The notes: generated by a model not told the origin, from the sequence alone. Positions 1 through 9,153 are shown, counted from the first letter of the stretch. The stretch: DNA of 64,000 nucleotides from CAVVMA01 sp963830715 (GCA_963830715.1 CAWHNS010000024.1:372001-436000), one strand, 5' to 3'. Numbers and translations: made by a program.

Positions 1-1089
1 GACTGCCGACTCCTGAATATCGAACTGCCGCGCGGCGAGCTGCTGTGTCGGGCGACCGATCACATCGCCGAGATGCAGTCGCTGATCCGGCGCATCGTCG
101 AGCGCGGCTTCGCCTACGTCGCGCGAAGCGGCGTCTACTTCGATGTCGAAAGGTATCGGGGCGAGAATCGGATGGGCCGGCTTTCGCGGCAGAGCCTCGA
201 CGAACAGGCCGGTCAGCGCCTGGAACATTCGCCCGACAAGAAAAGCCCGCACGACTTCGCGCTGTGGGTGCTGAACCAGCCCTCGCATCTGATGCAATGG
301 CCGAGCCCCTGGGGTCCGGGTTATCCCGGATGGCATATCGAATGCTCCGCGATGTCGATGAAGTATCTGGGAGAGTCGATCGACCTCCACACCGGCGGCA
401 CCGACCATATACCAATCCATCATGAGAACGAGATCGCGCAATCCGAGAGCGCCACAGGCAAGCCGTTCGTTCGCTACTTCGTCCACAACGCATTCCTGGT
501 CGGAAAGGAGGGCGCGAAGATCAGCAAGAGCGCCGGCAAGTTCCCGCTGCTGAGCGATCTGACCGCGGCCGGAATCGATCCGGCTGCGTTCCGGCTGTTC
601 TGCTTCGGCGCCAAGTACCGCTCCGAGCTGGTATTCAGCGACGAGACGATTCGCGCTGCACAGAGCAACCTCGAATATCTCCACGAGTTCGCGCGCAATC
701 TCGATGGCGAGCTGGCCGTGGGCGCTGACAGCCCGTGGGCCGGCGAGTTCGAGGAACGCTTCGGCGAGGCCATCAACGATGACCTCAACACTCCGCGGGC
801 CCTGGCCGTCGCGCTCGATTTGGTTGCCGAAGCATATCGGCGCGGCGACAAACGGGTCTGGCAGACGCTCAGAAAATTCGACAGCGTGATGGGACTCGAG
901 CTGGAGGCGAAGCTGGCGCGCGCGCACGCCGCGTTCCCGGCCGAAGTGAGCAGGCTTATCGAGAAGCGCGCGCGGGCTCGCAAGGAGCGCAATTTTCCCT
1001 TTGCCGATGAACTGCGAAAAAAGATCGAGGCCTGCGGTTACGAGGTCAAGGACAGCCGCGACGGATCCACCTACGTCCCGCGCGGATGA
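1..1089 (+). CDS. cysS: Cysteinyl-tRNA synthetase (5'-truncated by window)
   Basis: Class I aminoacyl-tRNA synthetase that charges tRNA-Cys in the cytoplasm. The reading frame is open from base 1, so the N-terminal part of the Rossmann domain with the HIGH motif lies before the window. Visible are the zinc-ligand region GWHIECSAMS, the HHENEIAQSE segment with its His/Glu metal ligands, and the class I signature as KISKS (usual form KMSKS) at about 520-534. The C-terminal helical DALR-like region follows and ends in a basic tail. It is followed by a 10-bp triplicate repeat and then the AAA ATPase on the same strand. Identification is very safe. Confidence 0.96.
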   Translation, partial: DCRLLNIELPRGELLCRATDHIAEMQSLIRRIVERGFAYVARSGVYFDVERYRGENRMGRLSRQSLDEQAGQRLEHSPDKKSPHDFALWVLNQPSHLMQWPSPWGPGYPGWHIECSAMSMKYLGESIDLHTGGTDHIPIHHENEIAQSESATGKPFVRYFVHNAFLVGKEGAKISKSAGKFPLLSDLTAAGIDPAAFRLFCFGAKYRSELVFSDETIRAAQSNLEYLHEFARNLDGELAVGADSPWAGEFEERFGEAINDDLNTPRALAVALDLVAEAYRRGDKRVWQTLRKFDSVMGLELEAKLARAHAAFPAEVSRLIEKRARARKERNFPFADELRKKIEACGYEVKDSRDGSTYVPRG

Positions 1090-1111
1090 GATGGGGGCGC
1101 CTTGCGCGCCT

Positions 1112-1141
1112 CGAGAACGGCCGAGAACGGCCGAGAACGGC
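1112..1141. repeat. 10-bp direct repeat, three copies
   Basis: Three head-to-tail copies of CGAGAACGGC lie in the 110-bp gap between cysS and the AAA ATPase gene. The repeat falls outside both coding regions. No function can be read from it; it may be a slippage product. Confidence 0.8.
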
Positions 1142-1203
1142 TTGAAGACGATGCCGCAGGCTCTTAGAATCCGCGTGACCGGGCGGGTAGCGTCGCGCGA
1201 GAG

Positions 1204-2082
1204 GTGAGCGATTCGATGAAGCTCAAGAAATTCGACAGCCGGCTCCAGGGCGGCCACGAGGGCCCTGAAGTCCAGCATCTGAATCCGGCCGACGCGCCCT
1301 TTTACCTGCCGATCAGCGACGAGGTCGAGATCTTCTCCGCGGCCTATAAGGCGCGGCTGCCGGTCCTGTTGAAGGGACCGACCGGATGCGGCAAGACGCG
1401 CTTCGTGGAGCACATGGCCCATCAGCTTTCGGTGCTGGCCGACGGCCCGCACGAGCTGATCACGGTCGCGTGTCACGAAGATTTGACCGGCAGCGATCTG
1501 GTCGGGCGCTTCCTGATCCAGGCCGACGAGACGGTGTGGGTCGATGGTCCGCTGACCCAGGCCGTGCGCCGCGGCGCGATCTGCTACCTCGATGAAGTCG
1601 TCGAGGCGCGCAAGGACACCACCGTTCTAATCCATCCGCTCTCGGACCATCGCCGAATCCTGCCGGTGGAGAAGCGCGGCGAGATCCTGCAGGCGCATTC
1701 CGGCTTTCTGCTGGTGATTTCCTACAATCCGGGCTACCAGAGCATCCAGAAAAACCTGAAGCATTCCACCCGGCAGCGCTTCGTGACGATCGAGTTCAAC
1801 TATCCGCCGGCGGACAAGGAGCGCGAGATTATCGAGCACGAAGCAGGCGCCGACAGCGAGCTCGCGACGCGGCTGGCGCAACTCGGCGAGAAGGTGCGCA
1901 ACCTCAAGGCCTCGGGGCTGGAGGAGGGCGTCTCTACCAGGCTTCTCATTTACGCCGGCGAGCTGATAGGCCAGGGAATCTCGCCGCGGCGCGCGGCCAC
2001 TGTCGCGGTGACGTGGTCGCTTACCGACGAGCACGACAGCAAGCGGGCGATCGACGAAATCGTCAAGGCTATCTTTCCCTGA
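1204..2082 (+). CDS. CbbQ/NorQ-type MoxR AAA+ ATPase
   Basis: AAA+ ATPase of the CbbQ/NirQ/NorQ branch of the MoxR family. These proteins usually act with a von Willebrand (CbbO/NorD) partner as activases or metal-cofactor insertion chaperones. Walker A GPTGCGKT is at residues 58-65 and Walker B CYLDEV at about 127-132, followed by the conserved HPLSDHRR segment; the C-terminal third matches the CbbQ_C region. The GTG at 1204 directly follows a GAGAGG; an ATG at 1216 is better spaced from that ribosome site and may be the true start. No Rubisco, nor or CbbO gene lies beside it, so its client is unknown. Family is certain, role is not. Confidence 0.88.
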   Translation: MSDSMKLKKFDSRLQGGHEGPEVQHLNPADAPFYLPISDEVEIFSAAYKARLPVLLKGPTGCGKTRFVEHMAHQLSVLADGPHELITVACHEDLTGSDLVGRFLIQADETVWVDGPLTQAVRRGAICYLDEVVEARKDTTVLIHPLSDHRRILPVEKRGEILQAHSGFLLVISYNPGYQSIQKNLKHSTRQRFVTIEFNYPPADKEREIIEHEAGADSELATRLAQLGEKVRNLKASGLEEGVSTRLLIYAGELIGQGISPRRAATVAVTWSLTDEHDSKRAIDEIVKAIFP

Positions 2083-2129
2083 ACGGCGCGCCGATAAGCG
2101 CGCTCCCGGAGTAAAGCGAGCGAACCAGC

Positions 2130-3173
2130 ATGGCAATTCCAGACCAATGGCGGGGGCTGATTCTGACTGTCGGATTGGCGATGGCGGGGGTGTTTCTCGC
2201 CGCGCCCGCGATCGCGCAGCAGGAGGGCGTACCGCCGCCATCGGCGCAGAGCGGGCCGAGGCTCGACTTTCCAGCCGGCCTCGACACCGACGGGTCGGCG
2301 GTCTACGTCGCGAACAGCCGCAACAATACGATTTCCCGAATCGACCTGAGCGGCGCAATCTCGATTCTGGCCGGACAGTTGTTCAAGCAGGGCTCCAATG
2401 ACGGCACCGGGCCGAGCGCGCTGTTCAACAGCCCCGACGGACTGACATTCCTGGATGGCGCCTTGTACGTCTCGGACACCGACAACTCCGACATTCGCAA
2501 GATTGTCCTGGCGACCAAAGTGGTCACCACTATCGCCGGCACCGCCAACACTGCCGGCACCGAAAATGGCCACGGCACGAGCGCGCATTTCAATCTGCCC
2601 ACGCAAATTTGCAGTGACGGCAAAGGCACGCTCTATATCACCGATACCGACAACAGCCAGATCCGCAAGCTGGTGCTGGCCGACATGACCGTGACCACGA
2701 TCGCCGGGCAGGCGCCTGATGGTGACGGCAAGGACGACGGTCCGCCCGGCAAGTCGAAATTCAATCACCCACGCGGCATCGCGACCGACGGCAAATCGGT
2801 CTTCATCGCCGACACGGCCAACAACGTGATCCGCAAAATCGATCTCTCGGGGAACGTGACTTCGACGATCGCCGGCAACGGACAGGAAGGGAAGGACAAC
2901 GGCAAGGGTACCGAGGCCTCGTTCGACCATCCCGAAGCCATGGCGACCGACGGGACCACGTTGTATATCACCGACGCGGACAATCACGCGATTCGCAAGC
3001 TCACTATCGCCGACGGGACGGTTGGGACCGTGACCCTGGTCAACGGGCACATCGGATCGGGCCTGGCGATCAGCAGAGACGGCCGCACACTTTACTTCTC
3101 CGACACGACCGAGAATTCGATTCAGCAGGTGGACACCTCGAACGGAAATTTCACGCCGCTGTATCCGAAGTAA
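2130..3173 (+). CDS. Exported NHL-repeat beta-propeller protein
   Basis: A 347-residue protein with an N-terminal signal peptide (hydrophobic core about residues 10-28, cleavage likely near AIAQQ). It is followed by five or six NHL-type repeats, recognisable by recurring 'ATDG..VYVADT.NN.IRKIDL..G.V.TIAG' patterns roughly every 50-55 residues. NHL propellers serve as protein- or ligand-binding scaffolds, and some are lyases; no catalytic set is evident here. It is probably periplasmic or secreted. It lies 47 bp after the ATPase gene on the same strand and 23 bp before threonine aldolase, but nothing else links them functionally. Confidence 0.85.
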   Translation: MAIPDQWRGLILTVGLAMAGVFLAAPAIAQQEGVPPPSAQSGPRLDFPAGLDTDGSAVYVANSRNNTISRIDLSGAISILAGQLFKQGSNDGTGPSALFNSPDGLTFLDGALYVSDTDNSDIRKIVLATKVVTTIAGTANTAGTENGHGTSAHFNLPTQICSDGKGTLYITDTDNSQIRKLVLADMTVTTIAGQAPDGDGKDDGPPGKSKFNHPRGIATDGKSVFIADTANNVIRKIDLSGNVTSTIAGNGQEGKDNGKGTEASFDHPEAMATDGTTLYITDADNHAIRKLTIADGTVGTVTLVNGHIGSGLAISRDGRTLYFSDTTENSIQQVDTSNGNFTPLYPK

Positions 3174-3196
3174 CGCGGCGAACGGGTCGCGGCGGA

Positions 3197-4261
3197 TTGG
3201 CCTCAAAATCGACCGTGATCGACCTTCGCAGCGATACCGTTACCCTGCCTTCGCCCGAGATGCGCGAGGCGATCGCGCGCGCCGAATTGGGCGACGACGT
3301 CTATCGCGAAGACCCGACCGTCAACCGGCTCGAGGAAATGGCGGCGTCGATGCTCGGCAAGCAGGGCGCGCTGCTGGTCACCAGCGGCACGATGGGCAAC
3401 CTGGCCGCGATGCTGGTCCATTGCGCGCGCGGCGCCAAGGCGATCGTCGGTTCTGAGTCGCACACCAACCTGTACGAGGCCGGCGGCGCCTCCGCGCTGG
3501 GCGGGATCGTCCTGACCGCGGTGCACAACACCGAAAGCGGCGAACTGGATCTGGACGAGGTGGTGCGCGAGATCAACACGCCCGCCGATCCGCACTTCGC
3601 CGAGCCGGCCCTGGTCGTGATCGAGAACACCCACAATCGATGCGGCGGGGCGCCTGTCAGCCTCTCTCATATGGCCGAAGTCGCCGGCGCCGCGCGGCGC
3701 CGCGGCGTCGCGGTCCATCTGGACGGCGCGCGAATCTTCAACGCCGCGATCGCGCTGGAGAGCAGCGCCGCAAAGATCGCCGAATGCGCGGACTCGGTCT
3801 CGTTCTGCCTCTCGAAGGGCCTCGCCTGCCCTATCGGCTCGCTGCTATGCGGCAGCACCGCGTTTATCGATCGAGCGCGGCGCGCGCGGAAGATGCTGGG
3901 CGGCGGGATGCGGCAGGCGGGAATCGTTGCGGCGGCCGGAATCGTGGCGCTGGAAACCATGATCGATCGCCTGGCCGAGGACCACGAGAACGCCCGCGCC
4001 TTCGCTCAGGGTCTCGCGCCGGTCGCCGGACTGCACGTCCGGCCCGTCGCGCGCCGGACCAACATGGTGATCTTTGACACCGATGGCGACGCAGGCTCAG
4101 CGCGCGGTTTTGCGCAGGCGCTCAAGGAATGCGGTGTGCTGGTAAGTCCGCGCGGCGCGACCACTTTTCGAGCAGTCACGCACTACGGCGTCGCGCGTGC
4201 CGATATCGACCTGGCCATCGCCGCCGCATCGCAAGCCGCCGCCGGGACGCTGGGCGACTGA
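3197..4261 (+). CDS. ltaE: Low-specificity L-threonine aldolase
   Basis: PLP-dependent fold-type I enzyme that splits L-threonine or allo-threonine into glycine and acetaldehyde. The N-terminus carries the family hallmark DLRSDTVTLPSPEM, then GDDVYREDPTVNRLE. The phosphate-binding region is TSGTMGNL, HLDGARIFNA supplies the PLP-ring aspartate, and SFCLSKGLACPIGSLL contains the Schiff-base lysine. The length (354) is typical. The start is a TTG at 3197, because no ATG precedes the conserved N-terminus; a GTG at 3212 is the alternative. The downstream SDR begins 13 bp after its stop, so the two are probably co-transcribed. Confidence 0.93.
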   Translation: MASKSTVIDLRSDTVTLPSPEMREAIARAELGDDVYREDPTVNRLEEMAASMLGKQGALLVTSGTMGNLAAMLVHCARGAKAIVGSESHTNLYEAGGASALGGIVLTAVHNTESGELDLDEVVREINTPADPHFAEPALVVIENTHNRCGGAPVSLSHMAEVAGAARRRGVAVHLDGARIFNAAIALESSAAKIAECADSVSFCLSKGLACPIGSLLCGSTAFIDRARRARKMLGGGMRQAGIVAAAGIVALETMIDRLAEDHENARAFAQGLAPVAGLHVRPVARRTNMVIFDTDGDAGSARGFAQALKECGVLVSPRGATTFRAVTHYGVARADIDLAIAAASQAAAGTLGD

Positions 4262-4274
4262 ACACGGCTCGGCG

Positions 4275-5057
4275 ATGACTTCGGTCGAGTCGCTGTTTTC
4301 GCTTCGCGGCCATGTCGGGCTGGTCACCGGCGCGTCGTCGGGCCTCGGCGCCGAATGCGCCCGCGCGCTGGCGATCGGCGGAGCGGACGTCGCGCTGGTC
4401 GCAAGGCGCGCCGATCGGCTCAAGTCGCTGGCGAAGGAATTGTCGCGGGACCACAACGTGAGAGCGGTTCCGATCGCCGCCGACATCACGTCCGACGCCG
4501 AGCCCGATCGGATCGTTGCTCAGGCAGCCGCCGAACTGGGCGAAATCGATATCCTGGTAAACAACGCCGGAATTGCGCCGACCGGGCGCGCCGAGAAATG
4601 CACCCGCGCCGACTGGGACGCGGCGATGAACCTCAACGTGACGGCGCCGATGATGCTCTCGCAGGCGTTTGCGCGCCGGCTGATCGAGCGCAAGCGGCCG
4701 GGCCGGATCATCAATATCACTTCGATCCTGGCCTACGTGGGAAGCGCGGTTTACCGGCTCTCGGCTTACACCGCCAGCAAGGCCGCGCTCGCGAACCTGA
4801 CGCGGCAGCTCGCTATCGAGTGGGCGCAGTACGGAATTCTGGTCAACGCTATCGCGCCCGGATGGATTCCGACCGAGGCGACCGAACCCGGTATCGCGAA
4901 GCCGGGCAATCGCCAGCGGATGGAGATGTTCACGCCGATGGGAAGGCTGGGCAGGCCCGAGGAAATCCGCGGCGCGGTGATCTTTCTCGCCGGCGCCGCT
5001 TCGAGTTACGTGACCGGCTCGGTGGTGTCGGTGGACGGCGGCTACCAGAGCTGGTGA
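4275..5057 (+). CDS. SDR-family oxidoreductase
   Basis: Classical short-chain dehydrogenase/reductase of 260 residues with a Rossmann NAD(P) fold. Cofactor motif TGASSGLG is at residues 18-25, NNAG at 96-99, catalytic Ser around 150, and the YTASK Tyr165/Lys169 pair; it ends with the usual VDGGYQSW tail. The frame is open upstream to 4197 but that stretch overlaps the threonine aldolase gene; ATG 4275 gives the normal SDR N-terminus. ARRADRL after the second strand suggests NADP preference, which is inference. The substrate cannot be read; it resembles 3-oxoacyl-ACP reductase/gluconate 5-dehydrogenase types. Confidence 0.9.
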   Translation: MTSVESLFSLRGHVGLVTGASSGLGAECARALAIGGADVALVARRADRLKSLAKELSRDHNVRAVPIAADITSDAEPDRIVAQAAAELGEIDILVNNAGIAPTGRAEKCTRADWDAAMNLNVTAPMMLSQAFARRLIERKRPGRIINITSILAYVGSAVYRLSAYTASKAALANLTRQLAIEWAQYGILVNAIAPGWIPTEATEPGIAKPGNRQRMEMFTPMGRLGRPEEIRGAVIFLAGAASSYVTGSVVSVDGGYQSW

Positions 5058-5133
5058 GCGGCTTGGCGTCTGTGGGCTGACCCAACCCCTGTCCCTTCCC
5101 CGAACTGAGAGGGGACCAGGACCGCATTGACCG

Positions 5134-6609
5134 ATGCGGCGGCAAGTGTTCAACTCGCCGACGATGCCGAATCGATCGGACAGCTTGCGCGAACAGATGT
5201 TCCGGCGCAAATCGACCGCCGCGCTGATGGCCGATTGCGGGCCGCACGACGGCGGACTCAAACGCGCGCTGGGAGCGCTCGACCTGACCGCGCTCGGTAT
5301 CGGCGCAATCGTCGGCGCCGGCATCTTCGTGATGACCGGCGTGGGTGCCAAGCAGGCCGGCCCGGGTCTGGTCGCCTCGTTCGTGCTGGCAGGAGTGGCG
5401 TGCTCGATGGCGGGTCTCTGTTACGCCGAGTTCGCCGCGATGATCCCGGTCGCGGGCAGCGCCTACTCCTACTCGTACGCGACGATGGGCGAGCTGGTCG
5501 GATGGATCATCGGCTGGGACCTGGTGCTCGAATACGCGGTCGGCGCCGCGGCCGTGGCTTCCGGATGGTCCGGCTACTTTCGAGTCATTCTCGAAGGACT
5601 GGGGCTGCACATTCCTGACGCGCTCGCGCGAGCTCCGGGGACCGCGCCCGGAGCGATCATAAATCTGCCCGCGCTGGTGATCGTGTTCGCGATCTCGGCG
5701 GTTCTGTATGTCGGGATTTCGGAAAGCGCGCGGCTCAATTCAGTAATCGTGACGATCAAGCTCGTGGTGGTTGGGGTCGTGATAGTCGTGGGCGCGTTCT
5801 TCGTTCAGCCTCGCAACTGGAGTCCGTTCGCTCCGCGAGGATTCGAGGGAATCGGCGCAGGCGCCGCGTATATCTTCTTCGCATACATCGGCTTCGACGC
5901 GGTCTCTACCGCCGCCGAGGAGGTGGTCGATCCGGGCCGCGACCTCCCGCGCGGCATCCTCGGGTCGCTCGTGATCTGCACGCTCTTGTATATCGCGGTA
6001 GCGGGGGTGCTGACCGGGATGGTGCCCTACGGGCGCATCGACGAGACTGCGCCGCTGGCCTCGGCGTTCGTGAGCCGAGGGCTAAACTTCGTGGCGGGAG
6101 TGATCTCGCTTGGGGCGGTAGCGGGCCTGACCTCAGTGCTGCTGGTGCTGCTGCTCGGGCAGTCGCGGATCTTCTTCGCCATGTCGCGCGATGGATTGCT
6201 GCCGCCGGCCTTCAGCCGGGTGCATCCGCGCTTCCGCACGCCCTACATACCGACGGTGATTACCGCGATCGCGGTCGCGATCGCGGCGGCGCTGCTGCCG
6301 ATCGACAAGATCGCCGAGCTGACGAATATCGGGACGCTGTTCGCGTTCGTGCTGGTATGCCTGGGAGTGTGGATCCTGCGCAGCCTGGAGCCGGCGATGC
6401 CGCGCCCGTTCCGCACGCCGATGGTGCCGGCGGTCCCGATTCTCGGCGTGCTGTTCTGCGCCTACCTGATGATGCGCCTGCCGCTCGCGACCTGGATTCG
6501 GTTCGTGGTGTGGCTCGCGATCGGGCTGGTGGTCTACTTCAGCTACGGCCGCTATCACAGCAGGGTCGCCGCGGAGCATGAGGGCGCTCGCATGAGGGCA
6601 ACCAGGTAA
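5134..6609 (+). CDS. APC-superfamily amino-acid permease
   Basis: Inner-membrane amino-acid transporter of the cationic amino acid transporter (CAT/YfnA-like) group, with about 12 transmembrane helices. The first helix holds the substrate-binding GIGAIVGAGIFVMTG motif; helix 6 has FFAYIGFDAVSTAAEEV and helix 8 contains GQSRIFFAMSRDGLLPP, all typical of this branch. The polar N-terminus of about 45 residues fits the family. ATG 5134 is used, but ATG 5164 or 5197 could be the start because no strong ribosome site marks one of them. It may form a unit with ltaE and the SDR, importing amino acids for catabolism (inference). Confidence 0.9.
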   Translation: MRRQVFNSPTMPNRSDSLREQMFRRKSTAALMADCGPHDGGLKRALGALDLTALGIGAIVGAGIFVMTGVGAKQAGPGLVASFVLAGVACSMAGLCYAEFAAMIPVAGSAYSYSYATMGELVGWIIGWDLVLEYAVGAAAVASGWSGYFRVILEGLGLHIPDALARAPGTAPGAIINLPALVIVFAISAVLYVGISESARLNSVIVTIKLVVVGVVIVVGAFFVQPRNWSPFAPRGFEGIGAGAAYIFFAYIGFDAVSTAAEEVVDPGRDLPRGILGSLVICTLLYIAVAGVLTGMVPYGRIDETAPLASAFVSRGLNFVAGVISLGAVAGLTSVLLVLLLGQSRIFFAMSRDGLLPPAFSRVHPRFRTPYIPTVITAIAVAIAAALLPIDKIAELTNIGTLFAFVLVCLGVWILRSLEPAMPRPFRTPMVPAVPILGVLFCAYLMMRLPLATWIRFVVWLAIGLVVYFSYGRYHSRVAAEHEGARMRATR

Positions 6610-6716
6610 GCGCGCAGAGGATCACCCGTTCGCGGTGTCGCTGTCGTTCCTCGCGCAACCGTTTCGAATGACAGACAAGAAGACGCGGTGCCGGTTCAGT
6701 TTGAAACCAAAGGCGA

Positions 6717-7064
6717 CTATTTGCAGCAAATGGCGTATGTTGTAACGGTCGCTTCTTCGCACATTCCGTTGACGTCGCTCCCAAAAAAACTGCACACCCA
6801 GTTTTTTCCGTTGTCGTGCGGCTGGCTGGAGAACATTGCCGTACAACCAACGGAGCAGAAGCATCCTCCTCCCGTCAATTGATAACCCTGTGGACAACCC
6901 AAGGAAGGGGTTGTAACTGGGCAGCTCTCGGGACTGGCAGTCCTCATCTCGAATGAAGTCTGGCGGTTTACCGTCTTGCAACTCAGAGGATGGGCTACGT
7001 TTCCAAAAGCCAGGAGTATAAGCGCGCAGAGACCAAAGATTGCCACAGACCTGCGACTATCCAT
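6717..7064 (-). CDS. Small exported Cys-rich protein
   Basis: A 115-residue protein of unknown function. An N-terminal signal peptide (hydrophobic stretch after MDSRRSV) is followed by a mature part with ten cysteines. These include closely spaced pairs (GGCFCSVGC, AICC), suggesting a disulfide-knotted periplasmic or secreted domain. ATG 7064 is chosen because an AGGAA ribosome site sits about 12 bases upstream; the frame extends further upstream but that part is antisense to the neighbouring gene and arginine-rich. The local composition is less GC-rich than the flanks. I recognise no family. Confidence 0.6.
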   Translation of the reverse strand: MDSRRSVAIFGLCALILLAFGNVAHPLSCKTVNRQTSFEMRTASPESCPVTTPSLGCPQGYQLTGGGCFCSVGCTAMFSSQPHDNGKNWVCSFFGSDVNGMCEEATVTTYAICCK

Positions 7065-7171
7065 TTTGTGGTTTTTCCTGCCTTTGGTAAGGACAGCTAC
7101 CGATCTGTGAAAATGCGATACTCGAAGCGCTGTGCAAAAGCTCTCAAACTGAGCCAGTACCGAAGATGCGC

Positions 7172-7468
7172 TCAGGGCTGGTTGGCGGATTGCTGCGCCT
7201 TCTCGGCGGCGGCCTTCAGCGCCGCCTGACGCGCCGCGATCGCGGCTTTGCGCTTCTCGGCGCGCTCGGCGGACGCGGTCATCTTCTTCGCGGCTTCGGC
7301 GCCAAGGTCCTGGTGCTCCCACTTTGGCTTGTTGAGTTCGACCCACTTGCCATTGTCGAGCGCGTACGTGAAGACCAGGTACTTCAGCGTGCCGGTCGCC
7401 TTACCTTTGCCGGTCGCGCCTTTCACGGGCGTGTACTCCGCGCCGCCCAGCTTGACGCTTACCACCAT
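7172..7468 (-). CDS. Small conserved-looking protein at the end of the exb cluster
   Basis: A 98-residue protein of unknown function. The N-terminal half reads like a compact beta-rich domain (VVSVKLGGAEYTPV, LKYLVFTYALDNGKWVEL). The C-terminal half is an Ala/Lys/Arg-rich helix likely to form a coiled coil. No signal peptide is evident. It starts one base after the stop of the upstream small exported protein and is the last gene of the exbB-exbD-exbD-VWA cluster, so it is probably translated from that transcript. Confidence 0.6.
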   Translation of the reverse strand: MVVSVKLGGAEYTPVKGATGKGKATGTLKYLVFTYALDNGKWVELNKPKWEHQDLGAEAAKKMTASAERAEKRKAAIAARQAALKAAAEKAQQSANQP

Positions 7469-7469
7469 A

Positions 7470-7754
7470 TTACCGCTGGGACCGCGGTTCGGGCAGATAC
7501 TCGAACTTGGGCTGCAGGTCGACGTAGGTCCGGCCGCTTTTGTGCTTTTCCTCCTCCTTGTCGAGGTAGGGACCTGCCTCGTCCGAGACCTTATCGGTCA
7601 GCGCGGATGCGAGCCCGGGAGAGAGATCCTTGGGCTCGCGATGATAGCTCGCGTCGAACGCGGAAGCGGGCAGCGGTCGCCCCAGGAGCGCGATTGCCGC
7701 CGCTATCAGGGCGGCAGCGCCGGCGATGAGGGAGACTTTCAGCAGACGCTTCAG
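7470..7754 (-). CDS. Small membrane-anchored or exported protein lacking an ATG/GTG/TTG start
   Basis: An open frame of about 94 residues fills the gap between the VWA gene and the next small gene. It begins with a positively charged stretch (NNLKRLLK), then a hydrophobic helix rich in Ala/Ile/Leu, a signal-peptide-like LPASA, and a charged mature part ending LPEPRSQR. No ATG, GTG or TTG occurs in frame after the preceding in-frame stop, so the start may be CTG (7754, used here) or another rare codon just after the VWA stop, where GAGCGGAAAG could serve as ribosome site. The protein character and tight packing argue that it is real. Confidence 0.5.
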   Translation of the reverse strand: MKRLLKVSLIAGAAALIAAAIALLGRPLPASAFDASYHREPKDLSPGLASALTDKVSDEAGPYLDKEEEKHKSGRTYVDLQPKFEYLPEPRSQR

Positions 7755-7779
7755 ATTGTTCGTTACAGTTGCTTTCCGC

Positions 7780-9051
7780 TCAGGAGCTCGGCTGCAATAG
7801 CGACCGAATAGTCACTGCAATAGCTACTGACCACCGCTCGAGATGCCCCGGCCGAACGCCGCCGACCTGATTTTGCCATTGCTCGCCGAAGGCCAGGATC
7901 AGCACCTGCTGGTTGATGTGAGTATCCTTGGTCAGGCTGCGCATCGCGCCGCCGCCGGCCGAGGCCAGAACCTTATAAGCCTGCCGGGTCTGCTGATAGA
8001 ACTCGGGCAGCGGAGAGATCGAGGGCGGCTCCTGGCGATGCACCTTGAGCCAGAATTCGCGCTCGAACCGCTCGTGCTCCTCCGCCGACACATCGACCGT
8101 ATTGAAAGTGCCGTTCATGGTCCTGAACTTCCGGATATCGGCCATCAGCGGAGCGAAATCTTTCTTCTCGGGCGGAGAGTCGCCGACCAGAACGATCACC
8201 TTCTTCGCGTACGGCTTCCAGTCCATCTTGTTCATGCCGTCCTCGACCGCGCCCAGGGTGTCCTCTTCCCATTCGCCGCCGCCCTTGGCCTTGATATTTG
8301 CGAGGAACGTCGCGAGCTTTTCCGGTGAGAGCGTCAAGGGCTGAATCTCTTTGGGCTCGCCTTTGCCGCCGAACACCACGATTCCGACTCGCGCGATCGG
8401 CACCAGCCGGTGAACCGCGCGAATCAGTTGCGACATCTTGACCTTGACATCGTCGATTATCAGGTTCATCGAGCCGGTCCCGTCGATGACCAACACGACG
8501 TCCAGACCCTTGCGGCGCAATTCGCCGATGAATCCGCCGAAGCCCACCCCGATGCCGTGGCCGTAGCCGGAACCCATGCCGCCGCCACGCCCGATACCGA
8601 TGCCGCCGCCGCCGGCGGCGCGCACGTAGTCATTGGCCAGTCCGACGCTCTGCGAAGTATCGACCGCGGTAGGCTGATCCATCTGCTGCGGAGCCGTATC
8701 GGGCATCGGCACCTCGGGCATATCGAGATCCTGCATCTCGTCGTTGTTGCCGCCGCCACCGCCGCCCGCCTCGAGGTTCACCATTATCAACTCGCGGCCG
8801 CGCTGCTCGTGGACGGTGATGATCAGGAATAGAAGGATTACGACGTGGATCGCGACCGAGAGCGGAAACGGACCCAGCATGAAGCCCAACGAGCGCCTGA
8901 TCTTGTCGAGCCGGGAGAGTTCGGCCTCGGCGAGGTCGGTCTTCAAGACCTCTTCGTAAACCTTCTCCTCCCGCCGGCCCATCATGCGATACAGGACGGC
9001 GGCGACCACCACTGTCGAGATAACCAAAAGGACGATTATTAGCGCCATCAT
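7780..9051 (-). CDS. VWA-domain membrane protein coupled to ExbB/ExbD
   Basis: A 423-residue inner-membrane protein. A first transmembrane helix is at residues 3-20, a charged helical segment to 55, and a second transmembrane helix at about 62-80. A Gly/Pro/Met-rich linker follows (about 95-180, with GGGGGG and GGGIGIGRGGG stretches), then a von Willebrand factor A domain whose MIDAS is DGTGSMN at 190-196. The linker plus helix recall a TonB-type transducer with the C-terminal domain replaced by VWA. It lies directly downstream of one exbB and two exbD genes, so it probably receives force from that proton-driven motor (inference). The start ATG has a second ATG immediately after it. Confidence 0.82.
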   Translation of the reverse strand: MMALIIVLLVISTVVVAAVLYRMMGRREEKVYEEVLKTDLAEAELSRLDKIRRSLGFMLGPFPLSVAIHVVILLFLIITVHEQRGRELIMVNLEAGGGGGGNNDEMQDLDMPEVPMPDTAPQQMDQPTAVDTSQSVGLANDYVRAAGGGGIGIGRGGGMGSGYGHGIGVGFGGFIGELRRKGLDVVLVIDGTGSMNLIIDDVKVKMSQLIRAVHRLVPIARVGIVVFGGKGEPKEIQPLTLSPEKLATFLANIKAKGGGEWEEDTLGAVEDGMNKMDWKPYAKKVIVLVGDSPPEKKDFAPLMADIRKFRTMNGTFNTVDVSAEEHERFEREFWLKVHRQEPPSISPLPEFYQQTRQAYKVLASAGGGAMRSLTKDTHINQQVLILAFGEQWQNQVGGVRPGHLERWSVAIAVTIRSLLQPSS

Positions 9052-9153
9052 TGAAGTTACTGTCCTCGCCCGCCCGAGCCGAGCATGAACCGACGCCGCG
9101 GCTTGTGGCTCAAGCCTGATGCGATCGAAAATCCGCTGCCATCCCGTTTCAAA

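Noticed and set aside
1204..2082. Idea that the CbbQ-type ATPase pairs with the VWA protein at 7.8-9.1 kb
   Set aside because: They are 5.7 kb apart, on opposite strands and the VWA gene sits in an exb operon, so there is no positional support.
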